This document shows positions 45,895 through 57,385 of a DNA stretch of 64,000 nt, in pieces. Below the pieces are notes generated by a model, which had not been told where the DNA came from, searched no databases, and saw only the letters and a list, made by a program, of their open reading frames with translations. Where the stretch lies: positions 2,170,001 through 2,234,000 of the forward strand of contig JAGTXZ010000020.1 of NCBI GenBank assembly GCA_018398575.1. Reading direction: 5' to 3'. Source of the stretch: Ampelomyces quisqualis (taxonomy: Eukaryota; Ascomycota; Dothideomycetes; Pleosporales; Phaeosphaeriaceae). Every line of letters begins with the position of its first letter. Position 1 is the first letter of the stretch. The translations under genes were made by a program, and so were the position numbers.

Positions 45895-47824
45895 ATGCCT
45901 CCCTCTCACCTGCTTACACGCTTTTGGCAGCCATACTCCGCTTTGCCTATCACGAGCGGTAACTCAGCTCGCCCCAGCCCTCAGTCAGCTCGTCCAGTGG
46001 ACGTGGTGTCGGAAGATTGGTTCTCGCAACCGTTGTCGCCCGACTTCACTCAAACGCCAACACCTGCTAGCAGCCGACCTTTCAGCTCTGATGCCAAAGA
46101 ACCTCCAGACTTGTTCGCCACGTTACTTTTCGATCGCAGAAACGCGTATAACCAAACCGCGAGGTCACCAGCACCAGAAGTCGTGGTGTCCCGTCGAACA
46201 GGTACTCCACTTACTATCGCACATACGCACAATCGTTCCGAGGACATCGCTAGAGTTGCTCGAAAACCGCCCAAGTACGATCGAGGACCTGCATTCGCTG
46301 CACGCCGGAGCTTGTCCAGGTCATTATCGGAAAAATCCGAGTCTCCAAACAGCGGAATGTCTCGCTTATCGGATCTGAAAAGCAAGCAAGCACCACGCAG
46401 GGTGAGTAAGAGGATTGCAAAGATACCGGAGAAGATCACAGGCAAAAAAAAGAAGATGATGACTGAGGTCACATCAAAGAAGAGGCTAGGTCATGATGAC
46501 AAGGATCTGGATCAACGCCCATCCAAAGTTGCTAAAGTTGAGGCGAAGGCCAACATCGGAAGGAAGGTCGGTGATAGCGGTACAAATGCCATTACCATCG
46601 ATACATCTCGGCGGGAGGTTATTGAAATAACAGACACTGAGGATGAAAAGCCAGTCATCGAAATATCAGACCCTGAGGATGAAAAGCCAGTCATCGAAAT
46701 ATCAGACCCTGAGGATAAAACACCAGTCATCCGAAACGAAGAGCAATCTGGTGACTTAGCACAACAGCAAAATACACATACCTCGCGAATCATCAAATTG
46801 CGGTTGAACTTACCACTTTCAGCGACCGATGAACATCACGAAAAGGTTGACACCATTGCCGACTTCACACCAGACTTGATTGGATGCGACGAAGACATTG
46901 TAAAGGCTACAGAAGAACTGGAGAGGTTACGCCAGGAGTTACAGTCCGAGCGCGAGAAAACAAAAAAACTGCAGCAAGAGCTTGAAAAAAAGGACACCGC
47001 TATTGATGAGAAGCCAAAGGTTCGCTCAGAGCGAGAACAATCGCTGGAGAAAGAGCTGCAAGATGAACGAAAAAAGGCACATATCGCAACCGAGCAGTGC
47101 GAGCAACTGCGCGAACAGCTTCATAGCTGTCAGGAAGACCTAGCAAAGCAGAATAGATCGGGAAAGGAGCATCAGGCGCAGCTCACGGAGAATCAACAAC
47201 AGAAGAGCGCTCTCGAAATGGAAAATGATCGTCTACGCGACACCGTCCGCCGATCCAGTCTTGAAGCAAAGGATCTGCAGAGCCAGATCAGTAACCTACA
47301 GGACGACAAATCTCTCCTTGCTGCAGAATTGGGGTCGCTCAAAGCAGCAGCAGCAGCATCATCATCGCCCGTTCGAGCCCTTCCAACACTCTCCCCGGTA
47401 CCTTCTTTATGTTCTTCGAGCACCACCGCCAGCACCGAGGAAGATATTAAAACGGGAAACGTTCGCAAGACGTACATAAAAGTCAAGCGCCAGTTGGAAA
47501 ACTTGCAGGCTGCAGCTTCCAATTTGGTCACATGTACGCAATCAATGGACCTGACTAGTTTCGGCGACTTTGGAAAAGAAATGAAAAGGCTCAGGAATGC
47601 GTTGGAAGTCGATAGGAACCCCCGAGATTCTCAGGGAAATGGATTGTCTGTTGTCGGAAAGGCTGATGACAAGGATGACTCGGTAAGTCAGAGGGGCAGA
47701 GGATGAGGGGATATCAAAGCCTAAAGGCGGAGAGGTGGACGACTTGCAACTATCAATGTCTACGGCAAATGAAACGCGGAACATGCGAGGACGCATATCG
47801 GTTACCAAACAGCACCCCCGATAG
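45895..47824 (+). CDS. Nuclear coiled-coil protein with three tandem SIM-like repeats
   Basis: No family recognised. Exon 1 is 45895..47682, ending at a strong donor (GTAAGT). I place exon 2 at 47735..47824 (52-nt intron, in phase, ending SVTKQHPR), giving 625 residues; if the intron is not used, translation stops at 47706. The N-terminal part is disordered. A basic stretch near 165-205 (KRIAKIPEKITGKKKKM) suggests nuclear import. Residues 242-277 are three 12-residue repeats VIEI(T/S)D(T/P)ED..., which fit the SUMO-interaction pattern of a short aliphatic strand followed by Ser/Asp/Glu. A coiled coil follows at about 335-495, then a possibly ordered end (KTYIKVKRQLENLQAAASNL). A SUMO-binding scaffold is an inference. 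Confidence 0.7.
46618..46725 (+). repeat. 36-bp coding repeat, three copies (SIM-like)
   Basis: In-frame units at 46618-46653, 46654-46689 and 46690-46725, encoding VIEITDTEDEKP, VIEISDPEDEKP and VIEISDPEDKTP. The second and third units are almost identical at DNA level, pointing to a recent duplication; the first has drifted. Confidence 0.93.
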
Positions 47825-48374
47825 ATGGAATGCAAAATGCGCGAGCTTTCGGACGCTCACTTCGGCATCGTTCGAGCGAGTTCACCGGATTGATGGCCGG
47901 AGTACTGTCCGCACGACATGATGTGGACACGCCCGAAATCTCAGAGCTACTGCATCAGCTACCAAGGACACGCATAGGACTACGGATACCATTATTAACA
48001 AGCATGTACCATCTCAAACATGAGTCCCTACCACCACCGGAATATCCTGCGCACAACCATGCGTATTGTGAACTTATGCCCACCGTTCGAACCCATATCC
48101 ACAGCCTGAGCCATACACACCACCCTCTTTCTCAATTCCACATAACCAACACTTGAAACCACACCCGGCCCGCCCACACCCACAATCCAAGCCCCACGCC
48201 TCACCCTCCCCTAAAAAAACCCTAAAATCTATCCATCTATCCACCACCCCCAGCCTTCCCTGCCCAGTACCCAGCCATCGCCCGCACACACACCACCACG
48301 CCAACGACCCACCACGCCGCCCTCGCCCCTCCAAATCCAAACACAACCCCCACAAAGAAAACAACATGTAACCG
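47825..48374. other. Convergent intergenic region
   Basis: 550 nt between convergent 3' ends. 48100-48370 is extremely C-rich on the plus strand (CCCACACCC-type), so long minus-strand open frames here are compositional. Further 3' exons of the upstream gene cannot be excluded. Confidence 0.45.
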
Positions 48375-49685
48375 TCATAAAGGCTCTGCGCCCAACCACA
48401 TGCCGCCACCGCCACCGCCCTCCCCCTTCGCCTTCGCTGCCCGCGCCTCTTGACTTGCTCGTACGTGCGTGAGGAACCGGTCTGCGCTGGGATCGCTCGC
48501 AACACTGCGTGTGCGCGTCTTGCGGGACACGGGGGCCGGGTGGGAGAGGGGATTGCGCGGGGGCGTTTGTGGATCGAGGGTGCGTGAGCGATGGCGGGGA
48601 GCGACGGATGGCGCGAGGCCGAGGACGCGGGAATGTTTGGTGCGAGGGTCGTTGTGGGGGTGTGGGTTGTGGGTGGGGTGGGTTGTGGATGGGGTGGGGA
48701 AAGTGTGTGGGTTGTTGGGCCACGAGGTCGGGCGCTTGGAGTCGTCGAGGTACGAGTGGTAGGGGTCGTTGTCTTCTGGGGTTTGGCGCTGCGGGTCTTG
48801 CTTCATGGCTACGAGGAAGCCGGGGTGGGCTTCTGTTCGTGTGGCGATGGGACGTGGTCTGCTGATGTCTTCTACACCCCAGATGTTGGCTGGGCCCGTG
48901 GGTACGGGGCCGAGATTATACCCTGATGTGTTGTGCGTAGGCGAGCATTGAGAATGGGCCGTTTGGTCCACGTTGGGCTCTGAGGAGTCGACGCGCTGGC
49001 GTTTGAAGGGCTCTTCAGGCGTTGGGGTTAGTGAGCCAGAATCGGAGGACATGGATGTTCGGGGACTGATTGGAGGTGTGTGGTCGCAAGGACGGCGGCG
49101 AGATGATGTACCGAAACTGAAGCTCTTGTTGAAGATCTCGCTCGATCGAGGCTGCCAACCGATGAATGATGTCCATGTATCCTTGAGTTTTGTAGGGGTT
49201 TTGGGCTTTGATGTTGCCTCCGGAGTCGCCATTTTATTGTTTTTCGGAGTTTTCGGTACAAACAGCTTCTGTGGGACGTCGTCTTGAAGGTCGTCAAGCA
49301 GGCTGCGTTTTGCTTGCTGTAATGTGTTCTGGTCTTGAACCTTCTGTACCTTTTTACTAGGCAGTTGAAGCTTCGAAAAGCTACTTTCTTTCTGAGATGC
49401 GATCGCTGAAGGCAAATGTTGTATGTTTGATGCAGAATCATTCCCACCTGGGCACGATGAGTCTTTTCTGAATCCATGGCGCATGTTGTCTCGTGCCGTT
49501 GGTCGTCTTTCGCAAGGTTGCGTGCGTGCAGACAAAGTGTAGGCAAATAAGCTTGAGTAGTAGGGAGGCCTGACGAGGCCTCGTTGTGGTCCGCCGTTGC
49601 GATATAATTCTTGGCCTGTGTGTTCCCTGCTGGCGTGCGGGGTGGGTGGGGGCGTGGTGTGGTCATATGGTGTTGGGATGGTCAT
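48375..49685 (-). CDS. Uncharacterised disordered protein, 436 residues
   Basis: Not recognised. A single uninterrupted frame of 436 residues, rich in Pro, Ser, Thr and His. It carries many SP/TP sites (PPTPHA, SPRTSM, SLTPTPEEPFKRQR, PQTPPRNP), so it could be a substrate of cyclin-dependent or MAP kinases. The segment KLKDTWTSFIGWQPRSSEIF looks like a short conserved motif, and RKTRTRSVASDPSADRFL lies near the end, followed by a Gly run. No membrane segment. Its length and even composition support a gene, but an intron or a later start is possible. Confidence 0.55.
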   Translation of the reverse strand: MTIPTPYDHTTPPPTPHASREHTGQELYRNGGPQRGLVRPPYYSSLFAYTLSARTQPCERRPTARDNMRHGFRKDSSCPGGNDSASNIQHLPSAIASQKESSFSKLQLPSKKVQKVQDQNTLQQAKRSLLDDLQDDVPQKLFVPKTPKNNKMATPEATSKPKTPTKLKDTWTSFIGWQPRSSEIFNKSFSFGTSSRRRPCDHTPPISPRTSMSSDSGSLTPTPEEPFKRQRVDSSEPNVDQTAHSQCSPTHNTSGYNLGPVPTGPANIWGVEDISRPRPIATRTEAHPGFLVAMKQDPQRQTPEDNDPYHSYLDDSKRPTSWPNNPHTFPTPSTTHPTHNPHPHNDPRTKHSRVLGLAPSVAPRHRSRTLDPQTPPRNPLSHPAPVSRKTRTRSVASDPSADRFLTHVRASQEARAAKAKGEGGGGGGMWLGAEPL

Positions 49686-50606
49686 GATGCTCGTGACACA
49701 GGCAGACAGGTCTCGTGTCCAACCAACAGACTCGATCGCAGTCGACGAGGAGCAAGCACCAGAAATGTGACACCCTTGGTCGCTGGATTCTCTTGCAGTG
49801 TGGGGATATTAATCTCAATCAAGAGACATGTGAATGTAGGGTGTTGGAAACGTGAAGTTGATCAGTTCTGGTAGGAAAGTGTAGCCTGGAGATGCTGAAT
49901 GATCGCTCTGGAGACGGCTGAAATCAACCCAAATATATACCGGTCCCAAGGTCTCACAAACCCAGGCGGAGCGGTGGATTGAGCACTCTTGACGTCAAGC
50001 GACATCGAAGCGGACACGACTCCTCCCGTCCTCCGGTCCCCCATCCTCCCATCGCGTGTTCCGAAACCTACTGGGCCCTGACCTGTCAACCTGAATTGTA
50101 GGCTGCGCAGCGGAATGGCTCAAACCACCTGCTGTGTGTCAATACAGTCATTGGTTCAGTGGGATGCTCGATTTGCCATGGCATCAACGCGACGTTGCGC
50201 CGTTACTCTATGGGAACCAACAAAGGCCGACGAGCGGAAGAACGTGACGGGCCGCTTGGTTAACGAAATATACGCTATCGGTGCGGGACTGCCGACGCGT
50301 TCAGTCGAGGCTCTCTTGATCCGTGGTTGAGATATGATACTAGTCGCTGGTAAGCGGAGGGTCCGATTCTAGTCCGATTTGCTGCCAGCTCTACGTCAGA
50401 AACTAGAAACGCATTGTACCTGGACCCCAAAAGGCGGACATTAGCTTGGTTCCCATCAGGACCGAATGTCAAGTGTTAATATGCAGCTAAGAGTGTGAGT
50501 TGTCCAGAAGATAGTCAAGCCCAAAGCTCGATGGAACGTTGACTGTGTCCAGATTCTATGGCACCGCGTGCATCTATGCTGGATTGCATAGTACTCTATG
50601 CTGCGT
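49686..50606. other. Intergenic region
   Basis: 921 nt between the 436-residue gene and the DOP1 stop, both minus strand. A 75-codon minus-strand frame (49862-50089) reads through it with no recognised match. No tRNA-like or repeat structure seen. Confidence 0.45.
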
Positions 50607-53600
50607 CTACGAACCAGCAGCGTCACTAACCACGCTCGTCCAAATGCCTGCCCAGTCCGCCTCGCCACCTCCGTATCTCGCCTCGAATGCATTCAAGGCC
50701 AGATCACCTAAGAACGGCCGTACTACACGACTGATAAGCTCGCTTCTTGCCATGTCCAACACTGCGGCGTTTTCTTCCTTTTCCAATGCCTTGATAAGTG
50801 GGTCCAGGTATAGAGATTTTCGCGGTTCATCTGAAGGATCTCCATTGTGAGTCGGCATAGTCGAAGGTACCAAAGATGACTGCGACAAAACTTCGTTAAT
50901 CTCATCTGTGAGTGAGAGCATCGATGGTTCTGTGGTGGGCTTGTACACTGCATCGATGGTGTCACACAGGAAAAGCCATTCCGACAGCTGGAAGTCATCG
51001 GGATCGAGTACGACAAGTTCATCAAGTAATTTACACGCTTGAATGATACCTGCATTATTGTAGTGCGCTTTGTTGTTTGCACCTGGAAGCAGTGATGACA
51101 AAGAGGCGGTCAATTCTCCGTCGATGATAGGCCAGAGCGATGCGAGATGCACATGCGACGTCTTGATGATGATGGCTCGCAGTAAGACGAGTGCGTCTGC
51201 GCGTGTAGCTGACGAGGGAGAAGTTGCGTGTGTTGCGGTGAAAAGTTCGACCACCTTTTCCAACATCTGTGAGATATTGGATGTGAAGGCGTCTTCTGGG
51301 CTGGCTAGAACTAGAAGCGCGACACGGCGTAAGTTCAGCTGTGTTTTTCGATCAGCTTCCTGGCGTGCCGATGCTGCCCCGACACCGAACATGATCCCAG
51401 CAGTAGTTGGCGCGGATATTCTTGCCAGCAGCTCTGGTACGCGCTCTTTGTCTGATTGCGTCCACTGCGCCAATATAGGTAGCCACAATTCCCTCAGTAG
51501 GGGCAGTGGAGCGTTGAAGAATCTGGGATCATTGAAAGCATCGGATATATCTTTCTTGAGTGACTTGTTACTCTGAGCTACTTTCATCAGGCCCTGGAGA
51601 AGATCAAGCAAATTATTCGAGACGTTCTCTGGAAATGCTTTGGCTCTGAAAGTAGGACCAATAATCGAGGTAGACATGTCTGTGATTACTTTCGCGAGAC
51701 GGTCGCTGTCCGCTAGGATCAAAGGAAGCTTAGGCACGATTGAAGTGAGAATCGTGACAACATCGGACGCTTGCTTCTGCGCGTGGGCGCCATTAGCGAC
51801 CCCAGAAGACTTCTCGTTGGTCGAGACCTGATCTGCGCCCGGGACGAAGCCCATTGATCGGGTGGTAAAGATGGCTGTCAATACCCGTGTAAAGATGTCC
51901 TGCACAGTAAGTCAATGAAATATACCTAGTATCAGGTGATGACTTACCGAGAGCTCCTTTCTCATGTTCCGTTGTTCTCCAAAGTTGGTATTTTCGACCT
52001 TTTCTCCGATCACAGCAGTAAATTCGAGTAGGACTGGTAGGATTTGTCGATGAGGTAAAGGGTTTGCAAGGACATCACGAAGGAACAACGTGCAGTCCGG
52101 CCATATTTCGTCCATTGCATCGTCTTCCAACGATCTTGTGTACTCGACAAGGAAGGCGACCAGCTCGGTGTCGGAAAGCTCAGAGGTGAGTGTCGACGTG
52201 CGGTTCGGGTCCAGTGCTGAAGGGTCTGTTCGACTGTATATTGCGTTGAAGATTGCAGGAATGGTATGCTTGGGCTTTGACCCGTTGAGAACATTCAACA
52301 CACCCATTATGGCCGCCCCTTGATCATCTTCAGTCGTGGCCTTTGCCCACAGCACTGCTAGTGTCTCCAGACATTCAAGGGCCTCAGCCGCAAAGAGATG
52401 CTCCAAGATACGCCGAGCTCGATTGCGCATGCGAAGTGACGTGAAGCCAAACGAGGCAGTTGATGATTGGTCTTGTTTAGTATTGGTGTGCGCATAGCCG
52501 CCCCAGGACCATATTGCAAAACATATTCGAACGGAGTCTTGGAAACACAGGAGGACTGTGAGCCTACTGTTGGCTGTTGGGGTTCGCGTCTGCGTCTGTT
52601 CAGTGGTAAATACGCCGGAAACCACGTTGCTGAAGAAACCTTGAGGCTGTTCGGGCGCTTTGTTGGCAGAGGTCCTGGTCTCCTGTATGGTCAACCTGTC
52701 ATGGGCCTTTGCTAGGACTTGCTCCAGTCCATTGATCAGTGATATGAGGGTAGTTTCTGGACACGTGTTTGAAGGTGGCTCCCTGCATTCAAACGTAGTT
52801 TTGAGTTGTTCGAAAGACGAGTTGATTTGCTTGCAAAAACAGTCAACAAGTGGTAACAGACTCTGGAAGATGGTGTCTGCAAAGAGGGGTAAAACCTCGA
52901 CGAGAAAGTGTACCCAATCATCCAACACCAAACGGCTCATGGGTGACGAAAAGCCTTCTTTCAGGCAGTCGATGAGCTGAGGAGGTGGGGCAATGGGCGC
53001 CGACTCTTGATCCTCGGATTCTCGACTCAGAACGAGCGACAAGCGAGATCGATGCGTGGGTTGTGATGGCACCTTGAGCTCTTGAGGCCGCTCCTGTGGC
53101 GGACGAGTGAGCCGTAGCTTCAGCGCAGATAGCGTCGATTCCAACAAAAGGCTTTGCATGGAAGGCTCAGCTGTTCTCAATCGCGCTATCAAAGGTACTT
53201 CTACTTCTAGCTCTCGCAGATGCATTGTAAACGGGCTTTGATAGATCTGGGAAAGAACGTTCACAGAGAGCCGATGCAAGTCAGAGTAATGAGATGCTGA
53301 GACCGGATCCTTGTCGCCAGGAGAGAATGCCATGGTCTTGAGACACGTGCGTACTATCCACTCTTGCAGCGACATCTGTGGCGATGATTCTCCAGCCCAT
53401 GCGGCAGGCGCATCCGCTAGAGTTGCCCAAATCAATTGTGATGGTGTTTTCAGGATGTTGTGTATGTGCCGAAGGTAGTACAGACAGTCCTTGCTATCGT
53501 CTGATTCTGTTATGGCGTGCAGTTTTGCTGCGGTGCTGATGGGAGCTAAGCCTTCTGATATGGTTACAGACTTCAGAGCCTGTATGTGACGGACAAGGAT

Positions 53601-56378
53601 ATCAAAGACGCGCACCAAGCTCGGAAGATCCTGGAGCCAAGTTCTCATAAACGTAGATGCCTCAGAGCCTTGATCGTCTAGTGTTTCTAGGAGCAGAAGC
53701 AGTGGTCTTGTCAGTATAGCATGGTAATCTCCAGGTGCAAGTGTTGGTGTTGGCATCTGACCTCCACTTGGGCGGCGCGTCACGCTCCCACGCTTCTCTG
53801 TTTGCATGTTGAACTCGTACATAATGTGCGTCCATAACACAGCAAAACATCGACTGCAGTCATCGACATTACTCTCCGATGATTGTAGTGTGAGCCGCGA
53901 GTCGATGACCGAAGATATTGCAGCCTCGACCATGCGGCTTGCAGGTGCAATCGCATGTAGCTGTAGTAGACACCGAGTTGCTTCCACGTGATATTTAGGC
54001 TTAGTTGGTGATAGATATTGCCAAAGGGAAGCAACAAGCGGATGTACCACCTCTGGAATGTCAGACATGGGTATGTATGGCGCAGAAGGACGCGACGTTT
54101 GTAGCGCCGCGAGAACCGTGGTCGCCGCGTTCAGGTGACAGAACGATATCCCGTGCTTTTCCGCCGCCGGTCGTGCAAGAGTGCGTTGGAACAGGTCGAA
54201 TAAGTGGTGTTCGTCCAGGGCTTGCAAATGCTGTATCTTGGAAATGCAACAGGCAAGAATTCTGGCTGATATATCCAATGAAGAAGTGCAGGCGCTGGAC
54301 TGGACGCACATCTTGTATATACGCACCGCCTCGCGCAATACGAATTGACCCAGTTCAGTCACGCTGAAAGGAGGGTCTGCAGCATCAATGCTGCCCTGCG
54401 AGTCTTCGTAGAATACTCTGAGCTGCTGAATCGCAACGTCCGTCGCTACGGCATTTGCATCCAATACTTGCTGGTCGGTAGTGTCTGGATCTCGCAAAGT
54501 TCGATCCGGAACGATTTGGATGAGAGATTCTACAATCTCAAATCCGATTTCGATGACCTCGGGCTGTGGCAAAGCATTGTTGGCACCTCCGCATGCCGCA
54601 TTGAGCGAAGCAAGCGTCGAGACTATCATCAAGGGCATGTGATGAAGAAGCATGTCCTCTTCCTTGAGATTGAAGCGCGCAAGCACGAATTTTGCCAACT
54701 TCACCCTGCTTAATGCATGTTTCCGATCCATTTCCTGAGGGTCTAATGCGGAGGTGACCATGAAAATTAGCTTACCCCAGATCAAGCCACTGTCAACGCC
54801 ATCGAAGAATGCACTCGCGCTTCTCATGACCTCGTCCGATTGGTCTTTGAAAGCACTTTCGCAGTAGGACTGGACGCTTTGCAAGGCGGGCAAGAATATG
54901 TCAGGCACAATGAGACCGCCAACCTCCCAGCGATCCATGAGCGAGAGACATACTCGAAACGGGCGTGCTCGCTCAGCAGGCGATTTGGTCGGCCGACGGA
55001 TCATATTCAAGACGCTGCTAGTCAGAGCCTCGAGACCGTAACGCGAGAAAAAGGCTGCATGTTGTGTAGCCGCATCTGTGGTTTCGTCGTGCGTGTCGCG
55101 GGTGGGCGAGGTGACGTGTTCGAGAGCTTCCGATGTAGCTGGCTCGGGACCGAGGAACCATGCCCAAAGCCTGCGGTTCAGGCTCATGTCTCTCCTCGAC
55201 ACGACTCCAGCAGCGGCCGTTACAAGCCTCTCAAGGTCGGCTCTACCGACACGATCTTGAAGAACAGGAGAATCAAGCGGCAGATGGCTGACGAGCAAGT
55301 CGAGGAAGCCACGCTGAATCAGTAGCTGCTGATCAGCAAGACCGGACTCGAAGCATCGAATGAGCAGGCCTGGCTCCGGCGATATGGCCGCTTCCGCATC
55401 TGCTGAGAGACCATGTGGGGACGAGGAAGTGGAGGAGGAACGGGTTGGGAGACCAAACCTAGGCAAACGTCGGCTGAGGAAAGCCAGGGCGCCCTGTCTC
55501 CGTGAGGCATTGGTTATAGCTGCCAGAAAGAAGCACTGCCAAAAATGAGATGACCCACTTCCCTTGGTCTCATCCACAGGCGCCTGGACGACAGTGCGCA
55601 GCTTATCCAGCGCAGCAAAAATGCGCTCAAAGTCCTCGCTTGTGTCATCTTCCAAGCCTGGCAGCAGTGACAATATTATAGCCTTGAAAGCCGGACGAAG
55701 GGCTGAAGGTTCTAGTTTCAAGATGTGGTTCTCGAATACGGAGAGGAACAACGGTCGAACAGAGAGTGAGGCAAACGAAGGCACAGAAGCAAGCCCTGGA
55801 AAGTAGATGTTGAGGTCGCGGGCAAGGGCGTCTTTCTGGACCGGTCAACTTGTGGAGGCTAAGTGATGGGGGGGGACTAGGGCATACTCCAATAGTGGCG
55901 AAGATGTAGGCATATACTTCAAGAGCTTTTTGGTGAACACCCGAAGGCAAGGCTGGATTCAAGCACTGCGCTAATCGCAATGCGACTGTGTCGCTATGTG
56001 GAACTACTGGGATCTCGGCGGGGTGCGCTTGAAGAGCCTACAGCACGGACATGTGAGCAAGCTGTGTACACATTGCAGCGGTTCAGGAGGACGTGCTGAC
56101 CTTCAGCAACCTTCCCAGGAACGATATGTAGTCGGCCCATTCCTGCTGGGCAGTGTCCCACAGGGCAAGCGCGCGCTCGACGCCGGCGGCATAGCGCCGG
56201 AAGCCTTTGTCTTTCTTGTGCAGGGCTGGGACAGCGCATCAGCAGATACAGCCAGGTGGTCTGGTGCACGTGACATACAGTCTTGGGCGGCATTGCGCGA
56301 CGCTCGCGGTGCGGGACTCGAGCGACCGGACGTGAGTGGTGAGAAGAGCGGCAGGTTAGCAGCGGGATCAGCAGACAT
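50607..56378 (-). CDS. DOP1: Dopey/Dop1 family protein
   Basis: Giant leucine-zipper-like protein of the endosome-Golgi system; in yeast Dop1 works with Mon2 and the flippase Neo1 in membrane recycling, and the Aspergillus homologue DopA controls morphogenesis. Exons (minus) 56279..56378, 56101..56225, 55888..56037, 51948..55835 and 50607..51899 give 1851 residues. The conserved N-terminus is assembled from three short exons: KKDKGFRRYAAGVERALALW, EWADYISFLGRLLKALQAHP, LRLAQCLNPALPSGVHQKAL and EVYAYIF, then LNIYFPGLAS and LEPSALRPAFKAIILSLLPG. The rest is mostly helical, with no catalytic motif. All four introns are GT-AG and about 48-63 nt. Confidence 0.92.
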
Positions 56379-56663
56379 GCTGTGCGAGGCGGGCTGTGCA
56401 AGAATGGCCGAGTATGGATGGGACAGTGGGGGACATTCTGCTAAGGCCGAAGTCGTGGCGGCAGTCGGTGTAGTGGGCGCATTACCTTCTGCTGCCTGCA
56501 CGCGTTGGAGTCTTGGACGCGGACCCTCTTTCGCGAACACGACCGCAATACGTCGGCTAACTAAAACGTGTCCAAGCGCGTCGTCATCACGTGGCAGGGA
56601 GGCGAGACACGGCCCCGCGGGCTTCACCACACTCCTCGAGAAGAGGCTCTCCCTAGCGACATC
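56379..56663. promoter_or_regulatory. Divergent promoter DOP1 / PPxY membrane protein
   Basis: 285 nt between proposed start codons. Contains two inverted GCATGG-like stretches of no clear meaning. If the plus-strand gene starts at 56568, the region shrinks to 189 nt. Confidence 0.5.
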
Positions 56664-57077
56664 ATGCACGGCCATGCACCGGTACGGGCACCCGCGAATG
56701 AAGTGCATGGAGCACGTGAGAGAGGCTTACCATTGGGACACCAGGTCGAAGCACCAGCACCAGCCCCACCTACCACTATAGAACATCATCACCACCACCA
56801 CGACATCCACACCTCCCCACCGCCAGACTATCCGCCTCCCTCCTACGACGATGCCACGAGTTCAGCCAGCGCGCCCCTCCTCGTGGGGGCTCCACCAGGT
56901 TACGGCACCACTTTCCCCGACCAGTCGTCTGTCGTTAGCGGCGAGCTGGACGAGTCGGACGGATCAATACCAGAAGGATTAGGGCAGGTCGTTGTTATCA
57001 TCGTCCTTCTCAGCATCACCTACGTCTTCTGGAGAATTGTCAGCGCTCCTGATAGACCCGACGGCTTCCCAGGTTGA
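56664..57077 (+). CDS. Small tail-anchored protein with three PPxY motifs
   Basis: Proposed exons 56664..56681 and 56745..57077 (63-nt intron, GTACGG to CACCAG) give 116 residues; an unspliced reading from ATG 56568 gives 169 residues with the same C-terminal 111. Features: a run of six His (20-25), PPDY (32-35), PPSY (37-40), PPGY (56-59), an acidic stretch (GELDESDGS) and one hydrophobic segment at 87-104 (VVVIIVLLSITYVFWRIV) near the C-terminus. PPxY motifs bind WW domains of Nedd4/Rsp5 ligases, so it may be an Rsp5 adaptor or substrate on an endomembrane. That role is inferred from motifs alone; no named family recognised. Divergent from DOP1. Confidence 0.68.
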   Translation: MHGHAPVRAPANEVHGARERGLPLGHQVEAPAPAPPTTIEHHHHHHDIHTSPPPDYPPPSYDDATSSASAPLLVGAPPGYGTTFPDQSSVVSGELDESDGSIPEGLGQVVVIIVLLSITYVFWRIVSAPDRPDGFPG

Positions 57078-57385
57078 ATAACCTTCGCGCAATGCCATGA
57101 ACATGTCGCCCTGTGGGTGTGGAGCCATGAACCTGGGCTATCCGCTGCGCCCGGTCGGCCTTATCAAGCGAACAACCGCCTCCGCCTCGGCTCTCCAGAA
57201 GTCGCCTGGTGGAGGAGGAGATGTTGCACGGAATGAAGGCAGAAAATGGCGAGGGGCATGCACAGTGAGTTTGGGACATGACTCTCTGTGAACAAAAAGA
57301 TGGCCGGAAAGCAGGTTTCCTTGCTCATTCCACGACAGCAACCGTAGGACATGAAAGCAGAAAAAACCACGTCACAATCTATCCA
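57078..57385. other. Convergent intergenic region
   Basis: 308 nt between the PPxY gene and the HET gene 3' ends. Nothing recognised. Confidence 0.5.

Noticed and set aside
48074..48505. Minus-strand Gly/Trp/Arg-rich frame
   Set aside because: Product of the C-rich plus-strand composition between convergent genes.
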